From Lunasporangiospora selenospora (taxonomy: Eukaryota; Mortierellomycota; Mortierellomycetes; Mortierellales; Mortierellaceae), in contig JAABOA010000089.1 of NCBI GenBank assembly GCA_015680635.1, forward strand, positions 1-26,749: DNA of 26,749 nt. The letters run 5' to 3'. Position 1 is the stretch's first letter, and every line of letters begins with the position of its first letter. Shown here piece by piece: positions 10,201 to 20,678 of the stretch. The notes beneath the pieces are model-generated. The model saw only the letters and a program-made list of their open reading frames with translations, ran no database searches and was not told the DNA's origin. A program made the position numbers and the translations under genes.

Positions 10201-10957
10201 AGACTGCTGCGACTTCTCAAGTTCCTTCTTGGCCGAACCTCCCCCCATAAGCCACGAGCCACCAGATTTCTGAGGGGAGCGATAGTCGATCCAAGGATAA
10301 GCGCATTTGTTAGAGTCACTATCCAATGAAACTTCGGTAACCTCAGGTCATATCGATACGGAAACTCTTACCGAAGTGGCAAGCTCCTGCAAGCTGGTGA
10401 TACGCTTTGTCAGGCGCTGGTTATGGAAGGAGAGAAGATCCAAATCTTGAAGGGACTGAAATCACAAAATGTGCAGTGTCGTGGAGCAACAAGAAAACAA
10501 ATGGGTGAGTATGGGAGAGGACATTTTAAAAGCTAAAGCAGACAAAATTGGTTATAAGAAGGGCATGGAGTTCCAACCTTTCTAACTTCTTGCTCCTTTT
10601 CTTTTAAAGCTGTTTGTATAGCAGCATTCTCAGTTTGCTCCTAGAGCGCCAGACATTGGGGAAATTGGGTAGTCATGTCAGTAAAAGGGGGGCAGGTGCG
10701 TGCATGTTGCCAAGAAATTCACAAAGGAAGCTGTGCGATACCTTGAGGACAGCTTTCTTCAGGACAGCATGCTGAGCTTTGATGCTAACGCGTTTGAGTA
10801 GCGACTTTGCATAAGAATCTTTTGGACAGGATGTCTCCCACTAGCGCTGGAAATCAGCGAAACAAATTGATGCCAATGGTGCAGAGACGTTTTATTACCG
10901 AGTGTAGTCCTGAAACAACTTGTGGTACTTTTCTGCTAATTCCTCCGGATCATTCAT
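7274..10957 (-). CDS. PPP1R21: PPP1R21 / KLRAQ-domain protein (FERRY complex Fy-2 homologue)
   Basis: Exons (minus strand): 10957-10899, 10784-10742, 10640-10578, 10455-10372, 10269-10155, 10057-9951, 9860-9751, 9632-8518, 8436-8324, 8221-7769, 7686-7618, 7504-7274. All junctions keep frame; product 853 aa (human about 780). Residues 1-115 match the KLRAQ domain: YHKLFQDYTRIKAQHAVLKK aligns with the animal YQKLAQEYSKLRAQNQVLKK. Residues about 755-850 match the C-terminal TTKRSYEDQ-type coiled coil (LLIKQHYETKLHTLSEQLQL; TAAKVDYRAQVESM). Between them are a long heptad-rich coiled coil (about 190-370), a Lys-rich acidic/Ser linker and more coil, not the globular middle of the animal protein. 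In mammals PPP1R21 is the Rab5-binding scaffold of FERRY, which links mRNAs to early endosomes; the same role here is inference. Divergent from the glucosidase gene. An alternative 3' end is discussed in the findings. Confidence 0.88.
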
Positions 10958-11155
10958 TTTGGCATTGAGAGGAGGGATGTTAACATGCATTTCAGAAAGG
11001 TCATCTTGATACAAGGTTAGAAAGCTTATTTCCAGCAACAATTTCGTTAATCAGGGGCGTGGCGAATAGTCATTCAAATTATGCGGTGAACATCTGATCA
11101 TCATCTTCTCCACCCATCGTCATCTTCAACACTACGATTGCTTCCAGAGCAAAAG
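10958..11155. promoter_or_regulatory. Divergent promoter between PPP1R21 and glucosidase II alpha
   Basis: The two start codons (10957 minus, 11156 plus) are 198 bp apart, so both promoters and both leaders must fit here. I see no TATA box. The plus-strand leader is CT/CA-rich (TCATCATCTTCTCCACCCATC), typical of fungal initiator regions. Confidence 0.6.
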
Positions 11156-14100
11156 ATGGCCATCTTCCGGTCTGCCCTCGCCCTTGGCCTCGCGGCCGCT
11201 CTCACACTTTCAACACTGACATCTGTTACAGAGGGAGTTAAACGCGAAGATTTCAAGACATGTGCCCAGAGTGGGTTTTGTACTCGCCATCGGGCGTACG
11301 CAGAGCTCGTTCAGGAGAGCAGCAAGTCTCAGTGGAAATCGCCTTATCAACTGAACTCATCCTCGCTTCGTCTGTCTAACGGCATCTTGAGTGGAGATCT
11401 TTATCATGTTGAGGAAGACCAGTTCCCATTGACCGAGACTCAAAACAAGGACCATGGTGGGAAGAGCCGAGGGCTGACTTTTGAGCTACACTTGCTTGAG
11501 AGTGACCTTGCCCGTATTAGAATTAATGAAAGAGATCCACTTTATCCACGATATGACGGAGTTCAGGAAACCGTCCTCGACAAGTTAGCTCTGACATTGA
11601 AGAGTGACGACATGTATTCGAGCGTGACGAAGGCCAAGGCAGACGACAATATCAAGTCTGAAGAGCAGGATGGTGTTCTGGAAATCGCATATGGTCCCGA
11701 AAAAAGATATCAGGTCAATGTGCACTCAGAGCCTTTCAAGATTGAGTTCTTTGTCGATGGCACCTCGACTGTGGTTCTCAATGGCGATGGCCTGTTGCGT
11801 ATTGAGAGGACTCGTAAAAAGCCAGAAGACCCTAAGGAGTCCGAGTCTAAAACAGACGATGAATCCAAGATGGTAGACCAGGAGAGCGAGGTAGCCAATG
11901 GAGGATTCGTGACTGAAAAGTCTCCTCTTGAAAAGAAACTTGAAGAGGAGCTGTGGGAGGAGAGTTTCAAGACTCACACCGATTCGAAGCCAAGAGGTAA
12001 TCGAGCAAGACTGGCTCCCGTTATTCGATATTGTATGAAAGCCGACTCTGATCATTCTTTTATCGCGTATGTATATTTTCTTGCGCGCGCATAGGTCCCG
12101 AGTCGTTTGGTATGGATATTGCTTTCTCTGGAATGAAACACGTCTATGGCATTCCAGAGCACGCCTCAAGCCTCTCTCTCAAGGCTACCAAGGGTCCCAA
12201 TGCCCCCTACAGCGAGCCCTATCGGTTGTATAACCTAGACGTATTCGAGTACGAATTGGACAATCCGATGGCATTGTATGGATCGATTCCTTTTATGATG
12301 GGACATTCTAAGGGTCATACTGCTGCAGTTTTTTGGCTGAATGCAGCTGAGACATGGGTTGATGTTGAGAAGGATACAAGCGGGAATGCAGGGAATGGAG
12401 CTGGGGAGGGTATTATGTCATGGATAAAATCCAAGAAGCCCACTACCGGACCCAAAGCTGTTCAATCGACAAAGACACACTGGATTAGTGAATCCGGAGT
12501 TTTGGACTTGTTTGTATTCCTTGGCCCGACTCAGAAAGACATCTACAAGGAGTTTGCCAATCTAGTTGGATCCACAGCCATGCCTCAGCAGTTCGCGATT
12601 GCATATCAACAGTGCCGCTGGAACTACAACAATCAGGATGACGTAAAACAGGTCGACAAAGGCTTTGATGAACATGACATTCCTTACGACGTGTTGTGGT
12701 TAGATATTGAGCATACGAATGGAAAGCGCTATTTCACCTGGGATGCGGCCAAGTTCCCTGATCCAACAGAAATGCAACAGGAGCTGGCAGCCAAGACAAG
12801 AAAGGTTTGCGAAAATGAATTATTGGTTGCCGCATTTTTATTGAAGTGTTTTCTAGTTCTAATCATTCTTTCTATATTGGACTAGATGGTGACGATCATT
12901 GATCCACATATTAAAAAAGACAGCGACTATAAGGTCTTCAAGGAAGGCTCTGACCTTGACATCTACATCAAGAACAAGGACGGTACCAGCGATTTTGAGG
13001 GATGGTGCTGGCCTGGTAGCTCTCAGTGGATTGATTTCTATAACCCCAAAGCGCGCGATTACTGGGCATCGCGATTCCAATACGATAACTACGAAGGATC
13101 CACCGGAGCTCTGTTTACATGGAATGATATGAACGAGCCTTCCGTGTTCAACGGGCCTGAGATTACAATCCCTAAGGATGTGCTACACTATGGCGGTGTT
13201 GAACACCGAAATGTTCACAACCTCTATGGAACAATGTTTGTAAGGACACAATACCACTGCTTACCACTAATTACCATGATACAGATATACCTCTGCTTAG
13301 CGCTGCTACTGACAAATCAAACCTTGCCTCGTTACCCCCACATTCTAATGGCTTATGTGACTAAAGCATTCCGCGACAGCAGAAGGATTGACTCGAAGGA
13401 ATGAAACCCAACAGAGGCCTTTCGTTCTCTCGCGAGCATTTTTCGCAGGCACACAGCGCTATGGAGCAATCTGGACTGGTGACAATACGGCAACTTGGGA
13501 ACACCTTGAGGTAGCTTCCCCAATGTTGCTGACTATTGGAATTTCAGGAATCCCATTCTCGGGCGCGGATGTTGGAGGCTTTTTTGGAAACCCTGATGCT
13601 GAGCTGTTGACAAGATGGTATCAAGCCGGTGCCTATTATCCATTCTTCAGGGCACACGCTCATCTGGACAGCAAGCGTCGCGAGCCCTGGCTTTTTGGTG
13701 AGCCGTATACAAGCCAAATCCGCGAAGCGATCAGGATGCGTTACAAGTTGTTGCCATTCTGGTACACGCTGTTCCACGAAGCTAGTGTTGATGGAGCCCC
13801 TATCATCAGGTATTCACGCGAAAGTTAATAGGAAAGGCGCCTCGTCTTTTAGTCACGGCTCGTATTGCAGGTTGCTAATGGTCTTTGTTTTTTTTTAATA
13901 TCCNNNNNNNNNNTAATATCCTTCAATAGACCTATGTTCACCGAATTCCCCGAGGATGAGGCTGTGTTTGATATGGACGACCAATTTATGGTGGGTGACG
14001 CCCTCTTGGTCAAACCTGTGGCCAAGCCAGGCGTGACGCGTTCATCGGTTTACTTTGCAGGCTCTGAGCGATGGTTCGAGTTGAAGGACGAAGATCTGTT

Positions 14101-14656
14101 TTCATCTGCACCAGCGGCTCAACAGGGGCCTGGATATGTTGAGGTAGACTCACCTGCCAGCAAGATCCCTGTTTATCAGCGAGCAGGCACGATCGTACCC
14201 CGTAAGGATCGACCACGCCGATCGTCCAAAGCTATGGAAAAGGACCCATTCACGCTGCGGATCACTATTAACAGCGCCGGCGAATCTATTGGAAAGATCT
14301 ACCTGGATGATGGCGAGTCATTTGGCTACCAGAGTGGTGACTACGTGTGGAGAGAGTTCAACCTTGGCAAGGTAAACGATGGCTTCATCTTGACCTCAAA
14401 GGACCTGAAACCGGCCAATATCTCCAAAAAACTATCCAATGGCATTCAAGAGTTGGCCGCTCTGAGAATCGAGCGATTGGTGATTGCTGGCCTACCATCT
14501 CCACTCAAGAAGGTGACCAGGGTCGATACAGGAGAATCCGCAAAGTCGATTGATTGCCGACAGGCGAAGGGTCAAGACGGCAAAGGATTTTATGCGTGCG
14601 TGGTTAAGGAACCCAATGTTGCTGTGGGAGAGGACTTTGAGCTGGCACTTAACTAA
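11156..14656 (+). CDS. ROT2: Glucosidase II alpha subunit (GH31), ER N-glycan trimming
   Basis: Exons: 11156-11996, 12095-12804, 12886-13239, 13367-13809, 13930-14656; 1024 aa, in frame throughout. The enzyme removes the two inner alpha-1,3-glucoses from N-glycans in the ER lumen and so controls calnexin-cycle folding. Signal peptide 1-27 ([15 protein letters not shown]), then the typical [15 protein letters not shown] start. The GH31 barrel shows WLDIEH (about 482-487), the nucleophile motif WNDMNEP (596-602, Asp598), the acid/base WTGDN (671-675, Asp674) and [12 protein letters not shown]. The C-terminal beta domains fill exon 5. There is no HDEL; the family is held in the ER by its beta subunit. 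An upstream TTG at 11138 is in frame, but the ATG at 11156 in AAAAGATGG is the natural start. An acidic/Lys-rich insert lies at about 220-280. A 10-N gap falls in intron 4. Confidence 0.97.
13904..13913. other. Assembly gap (10 N) inside glucosidase intron 4
   Basis: The N run sits between 13810 and 13929, an intron. TAATATCC occurs on both sides of it, next to a long T run, so two contig ends that overlap were probably joined with an arbitrary gap. The coding sequence is not affected. Confidence 0.85.
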
Positions 14657-14685
14657 GCCGTCCTGTAATTAGGGTGGCGGCAAAA

Positions 14686-14691
14686 AATAAA
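14686..14691 (+). terminator. AATAAA polyadenylation signal of the glucosidase gene
   Basis: A canonical AATAAA lies 30 bases after the stop codon, and the next gene starts at 14822, so 3' end formation is expected between about 14700 and 14750. Confidence 0.55.
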
Positions 14692-14821
14692 CTTTGGCTT
14701 CTTTCTCACACCTTCACATCCTAGCAATCATTGCTTAGAATCCAACAGAGCCCTGTCTCTCGATTCCCTCTCTTCCCATTCAGCTTTCTGGAAAATCTTG
14801 CGGGACATCTCATAGGTGACC

Positions 14822-17800
14822 ATGGATGAGGATACTAAGACTCTCCTGACTTCAACATGTATGGCACTCGGTGGATTCGAGGACATGTCCTTGGATGAGA
14901 ACGACACTCGACAACACTATGTTATGGGTGATGAATGTCTCGGTAAGTACTGACATTTAATTTCTGAGAAACCATTCGAAACAGAGATCACATTTTCAGT
15001 AGGCCAAAGCTGCATGGCGAGTAGAGATCCCTAACCAAATTTCACTTTTTGTTTCCTGTGCACTGTTGAATTTGGACTTTTTTTTACCTGTATTGGATAT
15101 TATCAAATTTCTTATTAAATAATTCTTTTAGAGTGTCTGAAGGACATCAAAAAGTTCATTAAATACTACGAGGAGCCTGGAGAAGATAACATTGTATTGT
15201 CGTTCCTGGGGAAACTTGGAATACTCGAGAAAGACTTGATCCCAATCATCCTCATCAATACACCAGCAAACACTCCTGGGAAGGAGCGTCTTGTATTAGC
15301 ATGCGGTAATTCTATCACGACACTGTCCCAGCGTTTTACATGTGCTATGGATCCATCCGGTCGCTTCCACATGCAATTTAAAGCTACCAATAATCAAATC
15401 TATTAATCCTTAATGGACCTGTCTGCTTATATTGACCGCTCCTTGGATAGTTGAACTAATGGTACCTATGACCTGGATCATTGATTACAAAGCCCTTCAG
15501 GAACTTGTGACCAAGGAAGAGGACGAGAGCATAGTTGGAAACCTTCATGCACGCTTGCAACTCCTGAGAGAATACAAGCGCGCGTTTTTACAACCGGGAG
15601 TCCTTGGAGCAGTTATTGCAGTGCTTTTGAAACCACTAGAAGTAGAACACAGGTAATGGAGATGGCTAACTTTATTTAAATGCGAGAAACGTTTGATCTT
15701 TGAGTGCTTACTAGTCCCTATCTTTCAATTCCGGGATCTTGTTATAGAATGAGGACGACGAGAGATCAGGCAATTGTTCGACTAGGATTAACGCTTTTTC
15801 GGAATCTTGTGGCAATCCAGGATGCTGAGAACACTGTTTCAGGAACTATGGATCAGTTCATTAGCTCCATTATGCAAGAGGAACTGATAGAGCGCTATCG
15901 TGATGAGCGAGTCATTGCTCTGCTGATCTCTCTAGCATCCTCCGCAATGGAATCGCAATATTCTGAATGGAACTCTATCACGATGGAGACACTGTACTAC
16001 ATCTTTGCGGGCGTGGATCCTGAAGAACTTATCCCTTCAGTCAATGTAAGCTCGATGCCACAAAGAAGACTCTTGAATCCACACGCTGTCTAGCCTCTTT
16101 ATATCCTTAACACTCAATTATTCACGAATAATAGGGAGGAGCAAAAAACACACAACTACAGGAGCTTCTAAACAAAGAGGCGCGAGAAAAAAAGAGCCAA
16201 TCGTCTGCAGGTCGTAAACGTCATGACCGATTTGGTACTACAGGAGAAGTTCGACTTCAGGTTAGTATTTTCAAAAGCATCCAAAACCAAAGTACTCCGA
16301 GCTACACTTCCTCTTCATGGACTCAATTCTAACTAATTAGATTTACTCTGTATTGGACATCATTCACAACAATAATTTCAATAGGATGGTACTAGGATGG
16401 TACTTCATCAAAAAGGCGCTCTCTTCGCTTCATTCGAAGAGCAGCTTGATACGGTTAAAAAGTCTCGGGCAAAGCTTAAACGGCATAAGGTATCGGGATT
16501 CTACCAACCAATTAGAAGGTAGAATATCACTGGTCTCAACTGTTATTAACGACGACACGTAAACAATTTGATCCGCATTGCAACTGGCGTAGGAAACTGG
16601 CGAGAATAAGAAGTCAACCACGAAGGCAGGAGCAGCAACTTTGCGCAATATAGCTCTGATGGTAGTTGAGAACTGCTTCAATCGTAAGTACTTTTCAACT
16701 GTGAAGAGTGGGCAAAGTATTACATTTAAGATAACGCAAAAATTTACTCAATTGGTTTTTATTTTATTTTTATTTGTTCAATAATCCGTAAATGGCGATC
16801 CTAAGCACTCTTTGGGTCACTCCGTCGCGACTTTGAGATGCAACGCCCACACATCAAAGGGCAGCACAGGTGGCAGTATCACTCTATTTTGTCATTTCTG
16901 TTCAGATTCCAGCGCCTCAATCTGGAATATGTTGAAAAACAATATCACGAGCAAAAAAAAAATGCGCATCCTTCTCAACTGCCGCAAGTAGAAGAGAACT
17001 ATCAGCAGGGTGTGCTTCAAAGCGATTTTGATCTCGTGGGCGCCTCTCTTGAATTGACTTCTGTATTCCAAGTTATCATGTACATGCGTGATAAACTTGA
17101 TTTGAAGGTAATGAACTAAACAAGAGTTTGCCTCTACCCCACCGCCCTCAAAAAAGGGGAGGGGGAGGTTCTGAATTTCAGGAAGCTCTTCTACCCCGCT
17201 TTGCACCATACTCCATGGTTTTGTATACAGACTCCAGACTGTATTCTCAACTTTCTTACTCTTGGACGGAACTAGGAATGGGATGAACTCAAGCAGGCTA
17301 TGAAATGCATTCAGGAAATGGTGAGTTTTGGGTTTCAATTTTAGCACGATCCAATAGTTATATATTCGAAGCCATCACTAAACTGAGAAGCCTCACGTCT
17401 CTTTACTTTAGCTTGCCACTTTGCACATCATGTCCAAGTCGTCGAATGAAGATTATAGAGACTTCTCAGCTTACATCCAAAACAACCTCTACTATGAGGA
17501 GGCAACCCTGGATCTATTCCTAGATCTAGTCAAAACCTACCGTAGGCAGCCCACTAGGTACGTTACAGCATCACTATGGAAAAGACAAAGACCCTACTTC
17601 GCATTTATGGGTCAATCATCATTAAGATTTGTTTTTTTTCATTTCGTTTGCCCTCGGGTGTATCCTCTACAGCTACCTTCATGTGTTACTGAGCATGACC
17701 CATGTCTTAATGAAAACGCTCGAGAGTTATTCAAAGTCTAAGAGTTACATGGGTGTCAAGAAAAAACGGGCTGTGATTCAGAGAAAGAAAAAGAAAAGTA

Positions 17801-20462
17801 TGAACAGTAATCCATGAGCGGACCCGCCTATCGGCAGCATGTTAATTTCCTGGTTGTGGCTGCCACCAAAATACTGATGTGCAATTGCTAAAAAAAAATA
17901 GACAAAGACGGAGTCAATCCAGACGAAGCGCCTACAAGTCAAGGTGTTGCTGGATCCGCCGAAGAGCCACTCGAGGCAGAGCCGACTTCAAGCGCGATCG
18001 AGGGCGAGGAGGCAACTGGAGAGCAGAGTGAAGGAGAGAAACCTGGACAAAATGACGAGGAGAATCAGCCAAAGTTTACTTTTAAGGAGCACCAGTTTAT
18101 GTTCAAGGACCTAGAACATGTATGTGCCTCGCATGTTTTAAGCCGATCAAAATACTGCCAGCGAGTTGAAGTCAGACAGTCAAAAATTATGCTTATGCTT
18201 AACGATTCAAATGATATTCACATTGCTTTTGCTTGTCTCTTGCCCTGTACTCCTTGCTAGCGGTTCGCAACTGAGGGTGTCATCAACACATATTGTGCTT
18301 TTCTTGACGACTTTGCCGAGTTGGATGAAACGCAGTTCCACTGGGTAGCAGCAATGCTCCATCGGATTGCCGTCAACTGCAAGAATATGGCGGTTTTCTA
18401 CAAACTATCGACTTTGCAGCTCTTTCATCAGATCCTTCAGAGTGGACGGGAGGATGCAAAAAGAGACATGATTCCCCTGATTTATTATGTCATCCATCAG
18501 TTTTTCAAGAAACTGCAAGAGTACCCGCCTCTGATTGCAGAGGTGTTCTTTCCAATGACAAGCAAGTCGTGTCGCGATATCAACATAGGACGCGAAGCTG
18601 AGGAACTGGAGTTGCAGGCACAATTGGAAAAGAAAGAAGAGAAGTATGCCAACTCAATCTCGGACAAACTATTGGAATAAGCATACCTTGATGGTGGAAT
18701 AGTTCAAAGTACCGACCAACCACTTGCTAACGCGAATGTGTGCACCTTGGGTCCAACTCTAGGCTTCGGAATGTTGAACTCTCTGTGGACAAGAGTCTGC
18801 CAGAAACGGAACAAATAAGGATTGCGGTCATGTCACTTATCGACAAGGACGAGAGCGAACTTGTCGAATGGGTTATTAAGGTAACTAAAAATAGTTTTTC
18901 AGAGAAAAATAACCAAAATGAAACGATTGCAAATGACTGTCCAGGAATAATCCTGATAGACTAATAATTCTATTCGCTTTTTAGGTTCTCAAAGATGCAG
19001 TCATTAAAAGGCATTTAATGACTTTCCGATCGGAAAACGAGCTTATGGATGATCCAGATCTCATGTTCTCGGTCATGAATGTGGAAGATATTGGTATATG
19101 ACTACGTGCTCTGTCTGCTGGCTTGGGATTGTTCCGGTTATTTTGGTCCATTTCTTGCCGAGTCCTGCATTCCTCAAGACAGTTGTTTGCGCCTGCACAC
19201 TAACCTTGGACAATGAATATCGAAACTCTCTCAATATGATAGCCGTTGTACCGAACACGCCTGCAATCCAGCGCTCGATCAACACAGAACCTCGATTGCG
19301 TCTTTTACTGAAACTTATCAAGTTTGCGAAAGAAGAAGGTAGTCCTATACACGACATGAGCTAATGTACCCAAAATATTGGCCAGTAACTGATATTTCTG
19401 AGCTGTATATTGACAAACCATGTAGTGAACAACGAGATACATTACAAGATCTCCAAGGACACCCCAACAGACACGCTCGCAGAATACCAAGACTTGATTG
19501 AAAGTGTGGCCCAAAATTCTGCAGATTTTGTAGGCACCCTTGACTTTGATGAGCTGATCCGAAAGGTGCACGGCAAACGCAAGAAGCAGAGCCCTGAAGA
19601 CGCAGAGGACAGATCGGATGGCGGCCAATCTCATAGAATCAGAGCACCAAAAGAGATTCCTGTATATCACTCGGCCGAATATGTCATTGATTCGGACGAC
19701 GATGAAGAGCGTAGTAACGTTGGAGTGGATACTTATTTTGAAGCAGAGGAACAACTAAGATCTCGGATCAGAGCAAGATTTTCAGAGGCAGAGAGGAAGC
19801 ATCAGGAGATGATAGAAACCCAAGAACGGGAAAAGAAGTCAATTTCCCAAAAATTAGCAAAGAGGAAGCTTGATCAACAGTGGATGACTCAGTCCTCGGG
19901 AAAAGAAGACAACGAAGGCCACGAAAGCAGCGACAACGAAGACAATGCTACCAAATCATCCTCTAGAACTTCTCAACGCCCCTCTGGAGCATTTATTTCA
20001 TTAAGTGACAGCGAAGACGACAGTGACAACAGTAACGAAAGTATGGATGACCTTGATGACTCTGACTCGAGACCAATGAATCCTAAGAGCAGAAGTGATG
20101 TTGAAGACGAAAGCGGAGAATCTGACCAAGACTCGGGGGCAAATGCGGCTCTACCGATCCTTGGTCAACTTCTGAAACGATCACAGCCTCGACCGACCAG
20201 ATTGAGTAGCGATGTCGAGAATGATAGTGCTAGCGACACAGTCCATTCGTTGATGCATAGACAGCGAGATTCGGAAGCACAAAAAGTCATATTCAACCAG
20301 GACGAGGAGAGCGATACCGAGGTCTCTCCAGTACCCGAGTCACAGCGGGTGAATAATAAGAGACGAATTGTATTTGATGCCTCTGAGGACGAGGATGAAG
20401 ATCGTAGTCAGGATTCTGACCGCCCAGCAAGGAAGAAGCCCATTATCGATGAGGACGAATAA
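14822..20462 (+). CDS. TOF1: Tof1/Swi1/Timeless replication fork protection protein
   Basis: Exons: 14822-14942, 15132-15305, 15451-15652, 15748-16045, 16135-16260, 16385-16489, 16593-16683, 16806-17107, 17276-17320, 17412-17557, 17673-17797, 17902-18119, 18261-18643, 18763-18880, 18985-19093, 19243-19338, 19426-20462. All 16 junctions keep frame; 1231 aa, close to yeast Tof1. Tof1 pairs with Csm3/Tipin at replication forks to hold helicase and polymerase together and to pass the checkpoint signal through Mrc1. Residues about 1-300 are the helical-repeat TIMELESS domain (ECLKDIKKFI, LACVELMVPMTW, MRTTRDQAIVRLGLTLFRNL). The RHDRFGTT block, VLHQKGALFASFEEQLD and NPLFGSLRRDFEMQRPHIKG follow. A Lys-rich tract (about 570-580) and an acidic linker precede FTFKEHQF. 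The last exon ends in a long Ser/Asp/Glu-rich tail with many CK2-like sites. It lies 165 bp downstream of the glucosidase gene. Confidence 0.95.
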
Positions 20463-20678
20463 AAAATCAATGGTACAATACCCTCATTCCATCCAAGCTG
20501 ACCTTTGCCTTTCCTGTTGGGAAAAATAGAGTATGGGAGGGGTGGTGCAGAGAGAACATGTCAAGAGACAAGAGGATTATGATCCTCTTCCTCACTTCTC
20601 AACGACTTGGCGAGCCCTGAGCGAATGAAATTTCTGTATTTGATATCATTGGTATTCTACAAATAAGGATCAGCATTA
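20463..20678. other. Convergent 3' intergenic region with hairpin
   Basis: TOF1 and the F-box gene end facing each other 216 bp apart. An inverted repeat with perfect eight-base arms (20570-20577 and 20582-20589) and a four-base loop lies in the middle. AATAAA overlaps the TOF1 stop codon (20458-20463). Confidence 0.5.

Noticed and set aside
12095-13830. Frameshifts in the glucosidase gene
   Set aside because: All frame changes coincide with good splice sites, and the joined protein matches GH31 continuously.
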